From positions 80,471 through 144,470 of the forward strand of contig CAYPHY010000010.1 of NCBI GenBank assembly GCA_964410625.1: 64,000 bases of DNA, written 5' to 3'. The notes beneath the pieces are model-generated. The model searched no databases. It was given only the letters and a program-made list of their open reading frames with translations, and was not told where the DNA came from. This DNA is from CAYPHY01 sp964410625. Lineage in GTDB: Bacteria; Chloroflexota; Anaerolineae; Promineifilales; Promineifilaceae. This document shows, one piece after another, positions 1 to 7,915 of this stretch (the first letter of the stretch is position 1; the number at the start of each line of letters is the position of its first letter). The position numbers were made by a program, and so were the translations under genes.

Positions 1-930
1 CACACTCATATAAGCGTCATGGAGTTCAACATATTTGCCGACAATGCCAATGCGGATCATTGGCTTTGGCTGGCGAATCTCGGCCATCATCTCTCGCCAC
101 TCTTGCAAATCTGGCTCTGTGGCAAGGGAGAGGCTTAGACGATCAACGACAAACTCATCCAGCTTTGTTTCGTGTAGCAGCAACGGAATATTGTATAGGA
201 TGTCGCTGGTGACGGCCGGGATGACCGCCTGCGGCTTCACATCACAAAACAAAGCGATCTTATTGATATGCTCTTCGGGGATGGGATGATCTGCGCGGGC
301 GATAATCACATCCGGCTGGATACCAATGCTACGCAGTTCGCGAACGCTGTGTTGGGTCGGCTTTGTCTTTAGTTCGCGGCTGGCGCTGATGTAGGGTAGG
401 TAGGTGACATGGACATAGAGCGTGTTCTCGCGGCCGACATCCGAGCGCATCTGCCGCAACGCCTCCATAAATGGCAAACTCTCAATATCACCAACCGTTC
501 CACCCACCTCCACCAGCACGACATCGGCGTTGGTTTTCTCCGCCACCAGATGAATACAGCGTTTGATTTCATTGGTGATATGGGGGATGACCTGGATCGT
601 CCCGCCCAGGTAATCGCCGCGCCGTTCGCGAGCGATCACTTCAGCATATACCCGCCCCGTCGTCACGTTTGACGCCTGGTTGAGATTAATGTCAATAAAT
701 CGCTCGTAGTGCCCTAAATCGAGGTCCGTCTCCGCCCCATCTTCGGTGACAAAGACTTCGCCATGTTGATAAGGTGACATCGTTCCTGGATCAACATTGA
801 TATAAGGATCGAGCTTTTGTACAGTGACGGAGAGACCACGCGCTTTGAGCAACCGGCCGAGCGCAGCGGCCGTTACTCCCTTACCTACAGAACTAACCAC
901 ACCACCAGTAAAGAAAATAAACTTGGTCAT
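1..930 (-). CDS. pyrG: CTP synthase, N-terminal 310 residues (runs off the window)
   Basis: CTP synthase makes CTP from UTP, ATP and glutamine, the last step of de novo pyrimidine nucleotide synthesis. The protein begins MTKFIFFTGGVVSSVGKGVT, which contains the family P-loop SSVGKG. It continues with the conserved stretches LDPYINVDPGTMSPYQHGEV, DLDLGHYERF, GTIQVIPHIT and VLVEVGGTVGDIES of the synthase (amidoligase) domain. The window ends at about residue 310, where RIGIVGKYVELHDAY begins the link to the glutaminase domain, so the catalytic Cys-His-Glu part is not visible. An AGGGG lies 10 nt before the ATG. A strong hairpin with a T tract lies just upstream (946-989). Confidence 0.96.
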   Translation of the reverse strand, partial: MTKFIFFTGGVVSSVGKGVTAAALGRLLKARGLSVTVQKLDPYINVDPGTMSPYQHGEVFVTEDGAETDLDLGHYERFIDINLNQASNVTTGRVYAEVIARERRGDYLGGTIQVIPHITNEIKRCIHLVAEKTNADVVLVEVGGTVGDIESLPFMEALRQMRSDVGRENTLYVHVTYLPYISASRELKTKPTQHSVRELRSIGIQPDVIIARADHPIPEEHINKIALFCDVKPQAVIPAVTSDILYNIPLLLHETKLDEFVVDRLSLSLATEPDLQEWREMMAEIRQPKPMIRIGIVGKYVELHDAYMSV

Positions 931-945
931 TACACACAAACCCCT

Positions 946-989
946 AAAAAAGAGAGAGGGGGCATGTCATCTTGGGTGACATGCCCCCT
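946..989 (-). terminator. Rho-independent-type hairpin between the 47-aa ORF and pyrG
   Basis: A 13-bp perfect stem (AGGGGGCATGTCA pairing across 957-969 and 977-989) has a 7-nt loop. On the minus strand it is followed by CTCTCT and then six T (946-951). It can end transcription of the MoxR/DUF58/DUF4129 operon. Because it sits only about 16-58 nt before the pyrG start codon, it could also act as an attenuator in a pyrG leader. The sequence does not show which. Confidence 0.75.
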
Positions 990-1008
990 CCGAAACATTC
1001 ATCTCTAC

Positions 1009-1152
1009 CTACTGATAACGAGCGAGGATTTCCAACCGTGTTTGTAGTACTTCACGCCGCTTTCCTTGCATGAAATTGCGTAATGCCTGTTGCATTAATT
1101 CTGCTTCTGTCAGGCCCAGGTAACGGGCCATATCCACTGTTGCCATCGTCAT
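1009..1152 (-). CDS. Small 47-residue hypothetical protein
   Basis: This short reading frame starts MTMATVDMARYLGLTEAEL and ends LQTRLEILARYQ. It is rich in Leu, Ala, Arg and Glu and should be mostly helical. The LGLTEAELMQQALRNFMQ stretch resembles small proteins that begin with a helix-turn-helix-like or antitoxin-like segment, but I cannot assign a family. It lies 40 nt downstream of the DUF4129 gene on the same strand and is followed directly by a terminator hairpin, so it looks like the last gene of that operon. An alternative start is the ATG two codons further in (MATVD). It is probably real because reading frame, operon position and terminator agree. Confidence 0.6.
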   Translation of the reverse strand: MTMATVDMARYLGLTEAELMQQALRNFMQGKRREVLQTRLEILARYQ

Positions 1153-1192
1153 ATTCTTAGTCCCACCATTATTTCCAAAGGATATACGATCT

Positions 1193-2749
1193 TTACCCCT
1201 TTTTCAATAATCTTGGTTTTGTTGTGGCATCGGACTCGCGGCGGTTGGGTTCGGTGGCTTCTAGTTGTCGCCAGGCGGCACGGATTGCTTCTAGCTCTTC
1301 GCGCGACTCCGGCACTTCGCCATAGCGCACCTTGACAAAGGCGTTGGTGATCAGGCGACTATCGGCCGTATTTTCCGGCCATACAATCGCCAAAGTCGGC
1401 AGATATTCATACGGCGTCTGGAACTCCGGTCGGGGATAGCCTGCGCCCTCGGCCGCGCGACACATCTGCCGGTAGATGCGGCGAATGGAAAGCGCGGCCC
1501 GCCAGGAACGCAACACGCCTAAACGCTCCAACAAGCCACGACCCGCGCTTGCTGTTTCCTCGTCGTCGCTGTCCAGATGGCTGCGGCCGCTTTCCCGCGC
1601 CACAAAGGAGGCCTGCCGGTAGAGCCGCGCCAGCGCAAACGTCACCAGGACAATTGCCAGCAGCATGAGTACCAGCACAATCGCTTTGCCGCCAACATTA
1701 CTCACCTCTTCAGTTGCCGTAGGGGTCACTGTGGGAATCGGGACTTCTCCTCCCGTCACTTGAATCAGTTGCCGCGCGGCCTCTCCCGCCTGTCCCAAAA
1801 TATAGACCAGTATTGCGCCGAGCGCCTGAATCAAGATAGCGAAGAGGTCCAATAGCGGTTGGCTCAGATAGTAGAGTGTCAGTCCGGTTGCCGTTGTGCC
1901 AAACTGCAAGGTAACCCATAGCGGGGCCAGCCAGTCAACGACAAACAAAAGGGACTCGCCGCTAATGATACTTGCCACAATGGCGGCCGTCAGCGTAATG
2001 GCTAACGCCGCCAACATGATCATCAACAGCCAGGAAACATTCAACGAAGCGAGGTTCCCCGTTTGCTCCTGCTCCATTTGTTCAACACGGACAAGGGCAA
2101 CGGCCGTTAGCGCTGCCAAAAAGAAGAGCATTAGATATGGGACCACACTCCAGGCCAGGAAGTTGGCCGCAAACCAGATGATGATTGGCGCGAAGATCAG
2201 TCCCCCCAGTCGCAGCCGCAGTCCCATCCGGTTAATCTCATGATGGCGTGTCCCCAGCCTTAAGCCGCGCCACCAGACGAACAGGACTAGCAGGAATATA
2301 GAGAGGTCACGTGTCCAAACCAGGCTGCCTGTCTCGGCCACATTGCTGAAGAATTGGCGCAACCAGCCAAAATCTAATGCCGAAGCGGGGGCGTAGAGCA
2401 ACGTGCGCCAGCTAATCAGAACGGTCAGCAGCAAAGCAACAACCATGATGCGGACTTGTCTGGTGCGGTCTAGCCCGATCAAGCTCATCAGCCGCGTTAA
2501 ATTGAAAGGTAGGAGCATTAGCAGTAACAGCCACAACAACACCTGTTGCGGCGGCCAATATCGTGCCCAGCCCATCAGCGACAAGGCCAGTGGCGTCAAC
2601 AGAGACACTTCTACCAGGGCATAACAGAGATAAAGCAATTCATGGCGGATGTAAGCCCATGCCGAGGTCAAACGCTTCGTGATAGGGTGATTTCCCTGAC
2701 TCGCTTCCACGCTTTGGGAGAATTGGGATACGGCCTCTGGCACGCTCAT
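1193..2749 (-). CDS. Multi-pass membrane protein with C-terminal DUF4129 domain
   Basis: This 518-aa protein has about eight to ten hydrophobic segments spread over residues 30-385. A cytosolic C-terminal region (about 405-500) follows, with the DUF4129 pattern YRQMCRAAEGAGYPRPEFQT, PYEYLPTLAIVWPE and a final VRYGEVPESREELEAIRAAW. DUF4129 proteins usually sit with MoxR ATPases and DUF58 proteins, sometimes fused to transglutaminase domains, and are thought to work in envelope or extracellular protein handling. No transglutaminase domain is present here. The start codon overlaps the end of the DUF58 gene by 4 nt (ATGA), which implies translational coupling. The substrate is unknown. Confidence 0.85.
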   Translation of the reverse strand: MSVPEAVSQFSQSVEASQGNHPITKRLTSAWAYIRHELLYLCYALVEVSLLTPLALSLMGWARYWPPQQVLLWLLLLMLLPFNLTRLMSLIGLDRTRQVRIMVVALLLTVLISWRTLLYAPASALDFGWLRQFFSNVAETGSLVWTRDLSIFLLVLFVWWRGLRLGTRHHEINRMGLRLRLGGLIFAPIIIWFAANFLAWSVVPYLMLFFLAALTAVALVRVEQMEQEQTGNLASLNVSWLLMIMLAALAITLTAAIVASIISGESLLFVVDWLAPLWVTLQFGTTATGLTLYYLSQPLLDLFAILIQALGAILVYILGQAGEAARQLIQVTGGEVPIPTVTPTATEEVSNVGGKAIVLVLMLLAIVLVTFALARLYRQASFVARESGRSHLDSDDEETASAGRGLLERLGVLRSWRAALSIRRIYRQMCRAAEGAGYPRPEFQTPYEYLPTLAIVWPENTADSRLITNAFVKVRYGEVPESREELEAIRAAWRQLEATEPNRRESDATTKPRLLKKG

Positions 2750-4212
2750 GCTTCCTCCACCTGCTCAAAGGCGATCTGTACCGGCTCCGGTGTCGGAATC
2801 TGGCTGAGGGCTGCTTCTGTTGCGGAGGCACTGCGCCGACCGGCCTGAAAAGCGGGGACACTGGATGGGATATGGAAGGTCAGGACATGGCCGAAGCTGG
2901 GTGGTGGTTCCTCGGCCAGGGAAATTAGCACAACCCGCCGACCAGCCTCCTTTAATCTTAAGAGGGCGATCATGATCTCCTCTGTGACAACGGCCGACAC
3001 CAACACCAACGTGGATACCCAGGGCAAGCGCGGACTTTCGCGCAACATCATCAACTCGATGGAGGAGGTGGCAAATTCGGTGACGGCCGCCAATGCCTCC
3101 AACACTCGCGCCAGTTGGTCAGGCGAACGGCCGGGCGGCACGCGGATCGGCTGGTCGGAGTTTGGCACAGAGCCGTTGGCATATACCCCCGCCCCCCACC
3201 CTTGCTGGATGGCATAGTTGGCAACCGACGCCGCGACGCTTACGGCCCGCTCCAGCAAATCGGGATCAAAGCCCATCCAATGCTTGGGGAAGGTGGCGAC
3301 ATTGAGAAAGACGGTGACGGTCATGCCGGTGGTGGGGTCGTAGACCTTCGTTTGCAGCGACCCCCTGCGTGCCGTTGCCTTCCAATGGACATCGCGGAAG
3401 CGATCATGAGGCTCATAGTCGCGGATGCCTTGTGTGCGGATAGGGTCGGTGAACAAACTGCGACGCACACGGATTTCGCCGAAAGGCTCCTTCGCCGGTA
3501 AGCCCAACTCCTCCAGGGGGTAGATTTGCGGGTAAATGATCAGCGTATCGAGGTATTTGTGTTGGCGTTCAACGGTAAACAGGGTGAAGATGTCGCCCGA
3601 CTCATAGGTGACCGGCCCCAGGCGGTAAAATCCACGCTTGGGAAAGTAGAGCGTCGTTTCACGTTCCAGCCTTTCACGGCTTTGCATGGCGAAGGTGTAT
3701 TGCAGCAGGTGTCGGCCGCTCAGTTCGGCCGAGGCTTGCGAAATCACACTATCCTGATCGGGTGAAACCGGCAGTTCATCGCGGAAACGCAGCCAGGTTA
3801 GCGGCAGCCACTTGTCATTTTGGATCGTCACCATCATCTTCACCGGTTCGCCGGGGAAGACCCGCGTGCGATCAAAAGTGCGTTGGTAGCTGACGCCAGC
3901 GAGTGAAATATTCTTCCACAGCGTACTGACCCCGACGATCAACAGCAGAATACCGCCCAGTGTCAGCAGGGCAGCATGGCGGCCGAGCAGGAAACCGATG
4001 ATCACAAACACCATTGCCAGAAAGACCCAGGCGTCGCTAAAGATGCTATTCTCGCGCTCGCGTAAGACCAGTCCGCGGGCGGCGGCCGCATCACGCATGT
4101 CGAACCCACGACCACGCGCGGCCGCCTGCCATACATTTTGCAACGCCTTGCGTCGCATCTCCTGTTGGTTCTCGCGGATGACGAGGGTGACTTCGCGGAG
4201 GCTATCGGGCAT
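2746..4212 (-). CDS. DUF58 (VWA-like) domain protein
   Basis: This 488-aa protein has two closely spaced membrane helices near residues 60-105 and then a DUF58 domain. The family signature IRDYEPHDRFRDVHWKATAR followed by KVYDPTTG lies near residues 270-300. DUF58 proteins resemble von Willebrand A domains and are the usual partners of MoxR AAA+ ATPases, for which they may act as adaptors. The middle region (GEPVKMMVTIQNDKWLPLTW) looks like a beta-sandwich. It lies 34 nt downstream of moxR and overlaps the DUF4129 gene by 4 nt, so the three genes form one operon. The biological target is not evident from sequence. Confidence 0.9.
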   Translation of the reverse strand: MPDSLREVTLVIRENQQEMRRKALQNVWQAAARGRGFDMRDAAAARGLVLRERENSIFSDAWVFLAMVFVIIGFLLGRHAALLTLGGILLLIVGVSTLWKNISLAGVSYQRTFDRTRVFPGEPVKMMVTIQNDKWLPLTWLRFRDELPVSPDQDSVISQASAELSGRHLLQYTFAMQSRERLERETTLYFPKRGFYRLGPVTYESGDIFTLFTVERQHKYLDTLIIYPQIYPLEELGLPAKEPFGEIRVRRSLFTDPIRTQGIRDYEPHDRFRDVHWKATARRGSLQTKVYDPTTGMTVTVFLNVATFPKHWMGFDPDLLERAVSVAASVANYAIQQGWGAGVYANGSVPNSDQPIRVPPGRSPDQLARVLEALAAVTEFATSSIELMMLRESPRLPWVSTLVLVSAVVTEEIMIALLRLKEAGRRVVLISLAEEPPPSFGHVLTFHIPSSVPAFQAGRRSASATEAALSQIPTPEPVQIAFEQVEEA

Positions 4213-4246
4213 TGTGAATGGTTAATGGTTAACGGTCAATTGACAA

Positions 4247-5179
4247 TTAGATCACTGGGACTGGGACCGCGCCGACGACATCGCGGATGACGTCTTCGGG
4301 GAGACGGCCGCGCAGCCGCGTTTGCGGGTTGACCATCAGCCGGTGGGTCAATACATAAGGGGCCATCTGTTTCACATCATCGGGGATAACGAAGTCGCGG
4401 CCGTCAATGGCTGCCATCGCCTGGCAGGTACGGTAGAGGGCCATGGTCGCGCGTGGACTGGCCCCTAGCTGGATGTCGTCATGAGTGCGCGTCGCGCGGC
4501 AGACGTTGACGATATACTTTCGTACTGACTCCTCTACTCGTACGGTACGCACAGCCTGTTGCATCTCCATGATTTGCGCTGTTTCGACAACGGGCTGCAA
4601 CGTCTCCAGTGGGTCGGAACGCTCAAAGCGCAAGAGGATCGCATTTTCCCCTTCCTCGTCGGGATAGCCAAGAGCAACCTTCATTAGAAAGCGGTCGAGT
4701 TGGGCTTCGGGGAGGGGAAACGTCCCTTCCAACTCAATCGGGTTCTGTGTGGCGAGGACGAGGAACGGCCGTGGCAGCTTATGCGTGGCAATATCCACCG
4801 TCACCTGCCGCTCTTGCATCGCTTCCAGCAAGGCCGACTGCGTGCGTGGCGTGGCGCGGTTAATCTCGTCCGCGAGTAGGATTTGTGCCAGGATCGGGCC
4901 GGGGCGGAACTCAAACTCCTGTTCCTTCTGGTTGTAATAGTAAATGCCGGTGACATCGGAAGGGAGCAAATCGGGCGTGAACTGCACCCGGCGAAAGGTG
5001 CAACCCAGCGAAGCGGCAATTGACTTCGCCAGCGTCGTCTTCCCTGTGCCGGGCACATCCTCCAGCAGCAAATGCCCCTCGCAGAGCATAGCAATCAACG
5101 CCAGATTGATTATTTCGTCCTTGCCAACAATGACTTTTTGAATATTTTCTCGGAGCTTCGTAGCGGTTTCTGCGATCAT
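4247..5179 (-). CDS. MoxR-family AAA+ ATPase
   Basis: MoxR ATPases are chaperone-like AAA+ proteins that usually act with a VWA/DUF58 partner. The protein has Walker A GTGKTTLAKS, Walker B ILLADEINRATPRTQSALLE and sensor region LATQNPIELEGTFPLPEAQL. The C-terminal lid contains LGASPRATMALYRTCQAMAA. The start chosen is the Met of MIAETATKLRENIQKVIVGK (310 aa). An upstream in-frame ATG at 5218 would add 13 hydrophobic residues but lies inside a hairpin (5202-5230), so I disfavour it. Neither start has a clear Shine-Dalgarno sequence. The gene leads the moxR-DUF58-DUF4129 operon. Confidence 0.93.
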   Translation of the reverse strand: MIAETATKLRENIQKVIVGKDEIINLALIAMLCEGHLLLEDVPGTGKTTLAKSIAASLGCTFRRVQFTPDLLPSDVTGIYYYNQKEQEFEFRPGPILAQILLADEINRATPRTQSALLEAMQERQVTVDIATHKLPRPFLVLATQNPIELEGTFPLPEAQLDRFLMKVALGYPDEEGENAILLRFERSDPLETLQPVVETAQIMEMQQAVRTVRVEESVRKYIVNVCRATRTHDDIQLGASPRATMALYRTCQAMAAIDGRDFVIPDDVKQMAPYVLTHRLMVNPQTRLRGRLPEDVIRDVVGAVPVPVI

Positions 5180-5201
5180 AGATAAGACAAAAAGGATTAG
5201 C

Positions 5202-5230
5202 GATGCTGGATGAATCACAAATCCAGCATC
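5202..5230 (-). promoter_or_regulatory. Leader hairpin upstream of moxR
   Basis: GATGCTGGAT (5202-5211) and ATCCAGCATC (5221-5230) form a perfect 10-bp stem with a 9-nt loop. On the minus strand it is followed by GCTAATCC and then TTTTTG, before the moxR start. This is the layout of a weak intrinsic terminator or attenuator in the moxR leader. It could also be the end of an unrelated transcript. Confidence 0.45.
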
Positions 5231-5318
5231 AAGGAATATAGGCTAGTGGCCTATTGTAACAGATTTATGCCATATGCCCGCAAACTGACACTAAAAAGAC
5301 ACTATAGCGTAGGTTGCC

Positions 5319-5339
5319 AACTCGCAAGACTTACGAGTT
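5319..5339. repeat. Short imperfect palindrome resembling the dispersed hairpin family
   Basis: AACTCG and CGAGTT flank an inner AAG/CTT pair. The left arm is preceded by GGTTGCC, like the element at 17142. It lies in the 5220-5429 spacer between the divergent moxR and BrnT genes. Membership in the family is less clear than for the other copies. Confidence 0.4.
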
Positions 5340-5406
5340 CTACTCTCGATCGACAATTTCGCAAAATTGCTGCATAGTAGGTAAACCAAATTGGCATACA
5401 TATCAT

Positions 5407-5423
5407 GCACATTGTGCTACAAT
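5407..5423 (+). promoter_or_regulatory. Candidate extended -10 promoter and operator of the BrnT/BrnA operon
   Basis: TGC-TACAAT (5415-5423) fits an extended -10 element. The 11-bp palindrome GCACATTGTGC (5407-5417) overlaps its upstream edge. BrnA antitoxins are known to repress their own operon, so the palindrome is a plausible operator. The BrnT start codon lies only 7 nt past the -10, which would make the mRNA leaderless or nearly so. No good -35 is visible. Confidence 0.4.
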
Positions 5424-5429
5424 TAAGGC

Positions 5430-5705
5430 GTGAAGCACTATACTTGGAATCCGCAGAAAAACGAGCAACTTATTGCTGAACGCAGCATTTCCTTTGAAGA
5501 GATCGTGTTTCACATTGTAAATGGTGATGAATTAGATGTATATGAACATCCCAATGTTGAACGCTATCCGAACCAACGAATATCTGTTGTTGTAGTAGAA
5601 GGATACGTGTATTTAGTTCCATATGTGGAATCAGAGACAGAAATTTTCCTAAAGACAATCATCCCTAGCCGCAAAGCAACGAAGAAGTATCTTGGAGGAC
5701 GATGA
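5430..5705 (+). CDS. brnT: BrnT-family type II toxin
   Basis: BrnT (DUF497) toxins are RelE-fold ribonucleases that slow translation. This 91-aa protein shows the family layout: an N-terminal WNPQKNEQLIAERSISFEE, a central VNGDELDVYEHPNVERYPN, a strand RISVVVVEGYVYLVPYV and a C-terminal FLKTIIPSRKATKKYLGGR. The start is GTG. No other start is available before the conserved WNP segment. It overlaps the antitoxin gene by 4 nt, and its codon use is AT-richer than its neighbours, as is common for mobile toxin-antitoxin modules. Confidence 0.88.
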   Translation: MKHYTWNPQKNEQLIAERSISFEEIVFHIVNGDELDVYEHPNVERYPNQRISVVVVEGYVYLVPYVESETEIFLKTIIPSRKATKKYLGGR

Positions 5706-5989
5706 TGCTAAAGTTAGATCAAGAAGAACAAGAAATTTTAGAGGCTTTTGAGTCAGGCAGGCTCAAACCTGTCATGGATAAAGATGCAGAGCTAAAGAAG
5801 CATCGTGAATATGGGGCCGCAACGCTCAAGAAAGACGCGCGTATTACTATCCGTATTTCCTCACGTGATTTAGAAGCGTTGCGTAAACACGCCTACATCG
5901 AAGGAATACCTTATCAAACGCTTGTATCCAGCATCTTACACAAATTTGTTAACGGCCGACTGGTTGAAGCCAGTTCAAATGTTCCTTAA
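5702..5989 (+). CDS. brnA: BrnA/CopG-type ribbon-helix-helix antitoxin
   Basis: This 95-aa partner of the BrnT toxin has an acidic N-terminal half (LDQEEQEILEAFESGRLKPV) that probably wraps the toxin. It has a C-terminal ribbon-helix-helix: strand ARITIRISSRDLEALRKHAY and helices ending YQTLVSSILHKFVNGRL. Such proteins bind operator DNA as dimers and neutralise the toxin. The start ATGATG overlaps the toxin stop, so the pair is translationally coupled. Toxin-first order is normal for BrnTA. It could equally be labelled a generic CopG-family antitoxin. Confidence 0.85.
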   Translation: MMLKLDQEEQEILEAFESGRLKPVMDKDAELKKHREYGAATLKKDARITIRISSRDLEALRKHAYIEGIPYQTLVSSILHKFVNGRLVEASSNVP

Positions 5990-6034
5990 TGCCTGCTTTA
6001 TTTGGTTTGCTGATAGGCGGTACTGTATTAATGG

Positions 6035-7510
6035 CTAACGCACCTGCGAAGATAGATAATCCAAAATATCAATCTTCGTCAATATCCCCACCACCTGATC
6101 GTTGCTGGCAACGACCACGGCCGTCCGGTTGCTAAACATCGCCATCAGCGTCTCCAGCCGCGAATTTGGTCCGACGGCCGGAACGTTGCGGTCAAGGATC
6201 GCCTCAATCGTCTCTTCGGCGTTATGTTCATGGTTCGACAGCAGCATGTGGTTGAGCAGGTCAATCTCGGTAACGATGCCCTGTAAACGGCCGTCCTCCC
6301 CTACTACCGGCATTTGCGAAATATTGTACTCTTTCAACCGTTGCACTACATCACGCATCAAATCAGTGGAGCGGGCAGTGATGACACGGCCGTCCCCCTC
6401 TTTCTGTCCCAGAATGTCGCTGGCACGGACATCCATCCAGCTTTGCTCCAGGAAGCCATTTTCGCGCATCCAGTCATCGTTAAACACCTTACTTAGATAG
6501 CGCGAACCGGAGTCGGGCAGGATGACGACGATGACCGCCTCTGGCCCAAGCTGGTGGCGGCGAGCATAGCGCAACGCCCCGACAACGGCCGAACCACCCG
6601 ACCCGCCGGTGAAAATCCCTTCCTCGCGCACCAGGCGGCGCGTCATCAAGAAGCTTTCGCGGTCATTGACTTGCACAATTTCATCCACCACACTCAGGTC
6701 GGTTGTACCGGGGAGGAAGTCTTCGCCAATGCCTTCTACCTTGTAGGTTTCGGCCGTGGTCATCTTCCCTGTTTTGTGTAATTCATAGAGGATAGAGCCG
6801 ATGGGGTCTACGCCAATGATCTGGACCGCCGGGTTCTTTTCTTTCAGATAGCGGCCGATCCCGCTGATTGTCCCCCCCGTTCCCATGCCGGTCACAAAGT
6901 GGGTGATGCGGCCGCCCGTTTGTTCCCAAATTTCTGGGCCTGTCATTTCGTAGTGCGATTGTGGATTGACCGGGTTGTGATATTGGTTTGCCAGGATGGA
7001 GTTCGGTGTTTCTTCCACCAGTCGCTGGGCGACGGAGTAGTAGCTGCGTGGGTCTTCTGGCTCAACGGCCGTTGGCGTCACCACCACCCGCGCCCCATAA
7101 GCACGCAAGAGCAAAATCTTTTCTTGCGACATCTTATCGGGCATCACAAAGATGCAGCGATACCCCTTGATCGCCGCGGCAATGGCTAGGCCAACACCGG
7201 TATTGCCGGATGTGGCCTCGACGATGGTGCCGCCGGGTTGCAGACGGCCGTCGCGTTCGGCATCTTCGATGATTGTCCAGCCGATACGGTCTTTGACCGA
7301 GCCGCCGGGATTGAAAAATTCAGCCTTTGCCAGCACCAGACACGACAGGCCACTGCTGACTGAATTGAGCCGTACTAATGGGGTATTGCCGATGGTGTCG
7401 AGGATGTTGGGGCTGTAGCGCATGGCGGGTTCGGCCGTCAACTCGCCATTTGACATAAGGTTGCCAACCTGGTTGACAGTTGAAGCGTGGGTTTGGGTAT
7501 TGGTATTCAT
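6035..7510 (-). CDS. Cystathionine beta-synthase-like PLP enzyme with two CBS domains
   Basis: This is a fold-type II PLP enzyme of the cysteine synthase/cystathionine beta-synthase group. It forms cystathionine from serine and homocysteine, or cysteine from O-acetylserine. The PLP lysine is in FFNPGGSVKDRI, the substrate loop is EATSGNTGVGLA and the phosphate loop is GMGTGGTISGIG. PDSGSRYLSKVFNDDW is typical of CBS enzymes. Two CBS domains fill the last 120 residues (ARSTDLMRDVVQRLKEYNIS and VPAVGPNSRLETLMAMFSNR), as in human-type CBS. The start is the second ATG of ATGATG after AAGGTAG. Transsulfuration fits with the homocysteine methyltransferase gene at 19.9 kb, but the two are not in one operon. 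Confidence 0.9.
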   Translation of the reverse strand: MNTNTQTHASTVNQVGNLMSNGELTAEPAMRYSPNILDTIGNTPLVRLNSVSSGLSCLVLAKAEFFNPGGSVKDRIGWTIIEDAERDGRLQPGGTIVEATSGNTGVGLAIAAAIKGYRCIFVMPDKMSQEKILLLRAYGARVVVTPTAVEPEDPRSYYSVAQRLVEETPNSILANQYHNPVNPQSHYEMTGPEIWEQTGGRITHFVTGMGTGGTISGIGRYLKEKNPAVQIIGVDPIGSILYELHKTGKMTTAETYKVEGIGEDFLPGTTDLSVVDEIVQVNDRESFLMTRRLVREEGIFTGGSGGSAVVGALRYARRHQLGPEAVIVVILPDSGSRYLSKVFNDDWMRENGFLEQSWMDVRASDILGQKEGDGRVITARSTDLMRDVVQRLKEYNISQMPVVGEDGRLQGIVTEIDLLNHMLLSNHEHNAEETIEAILDRNVPAVGPNSRLETLMAMFSNRTAVVVASNDQVVGILTKIDILDYLSSQVR

Positions 7511-7915
7511 CATATCTACCTTATCTTTTTCATAGTGGGATAAACGCAATCCTATCAGGAATTGCGATGATAGGGAAGGGGGATTAGGAGGGTAGGAGAG
7601 GAAGAGACTTAGAGACTAAGAGATTGGTATTGGTATATTGGTGTATTGGAGATTACCCTTGGGGTCTGCCTTCATCCTTCATCCTTCATCCTTCATCCTT
7701 CATCCTTCTCCCTTCTCCTAACTTCTTTCCAGAGGGGCTTGTGTTTCTTAAACTTTATGTCTATAATGGGGGCAGTTTTAGTTGACATAGTAATAGAAGC
7801 CGTAGGCTCGCTTCACAAGGTTTGTTATGCGCGAAAACGCGTCGTAATGAATGAATCCACGTCATGTGCGTTTCATCGGCGTTAGCGGCGTAACCATTAT
7901 CACAGGAGTGGAATC
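7511..7915. repeat. Repeat-rich intergenic region
   Basis: No gene is seen here. On the left, 7575-7660 holds degenerate AGATTAG/AGACTTAG-like octads and TATTGGT-like units. Five exact copies of TTCATCC follow at 7671-7705, then degenerate copies to about 7720. The right part carries a promoter candidate (7739-7767) and the roughly 150-nt leader of the LysM glycosidase gene. That leader includes a CGCGAAAACGCG hairpin near 7830. Confidence 0.8.
7739..7767 (+). promoter_or_regulatory. Candidate sigma-70 promoter for the LysM glycosidase gene
   Basis: TTGTGT (7739-7744) and TATAAT (7762-7767) are separated by 17 nt. The -10 is a perfect match. The resulting leader is about 140 nt. AGGAG lies 7 nt before the ATG at 7916. 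Confidence 0.5.

Noticed and set aside
7671..7705. CRISPR-like array
   Set aside because: It consists of contiguous 7-nt units with no spacers, and no cas genes are in the window.
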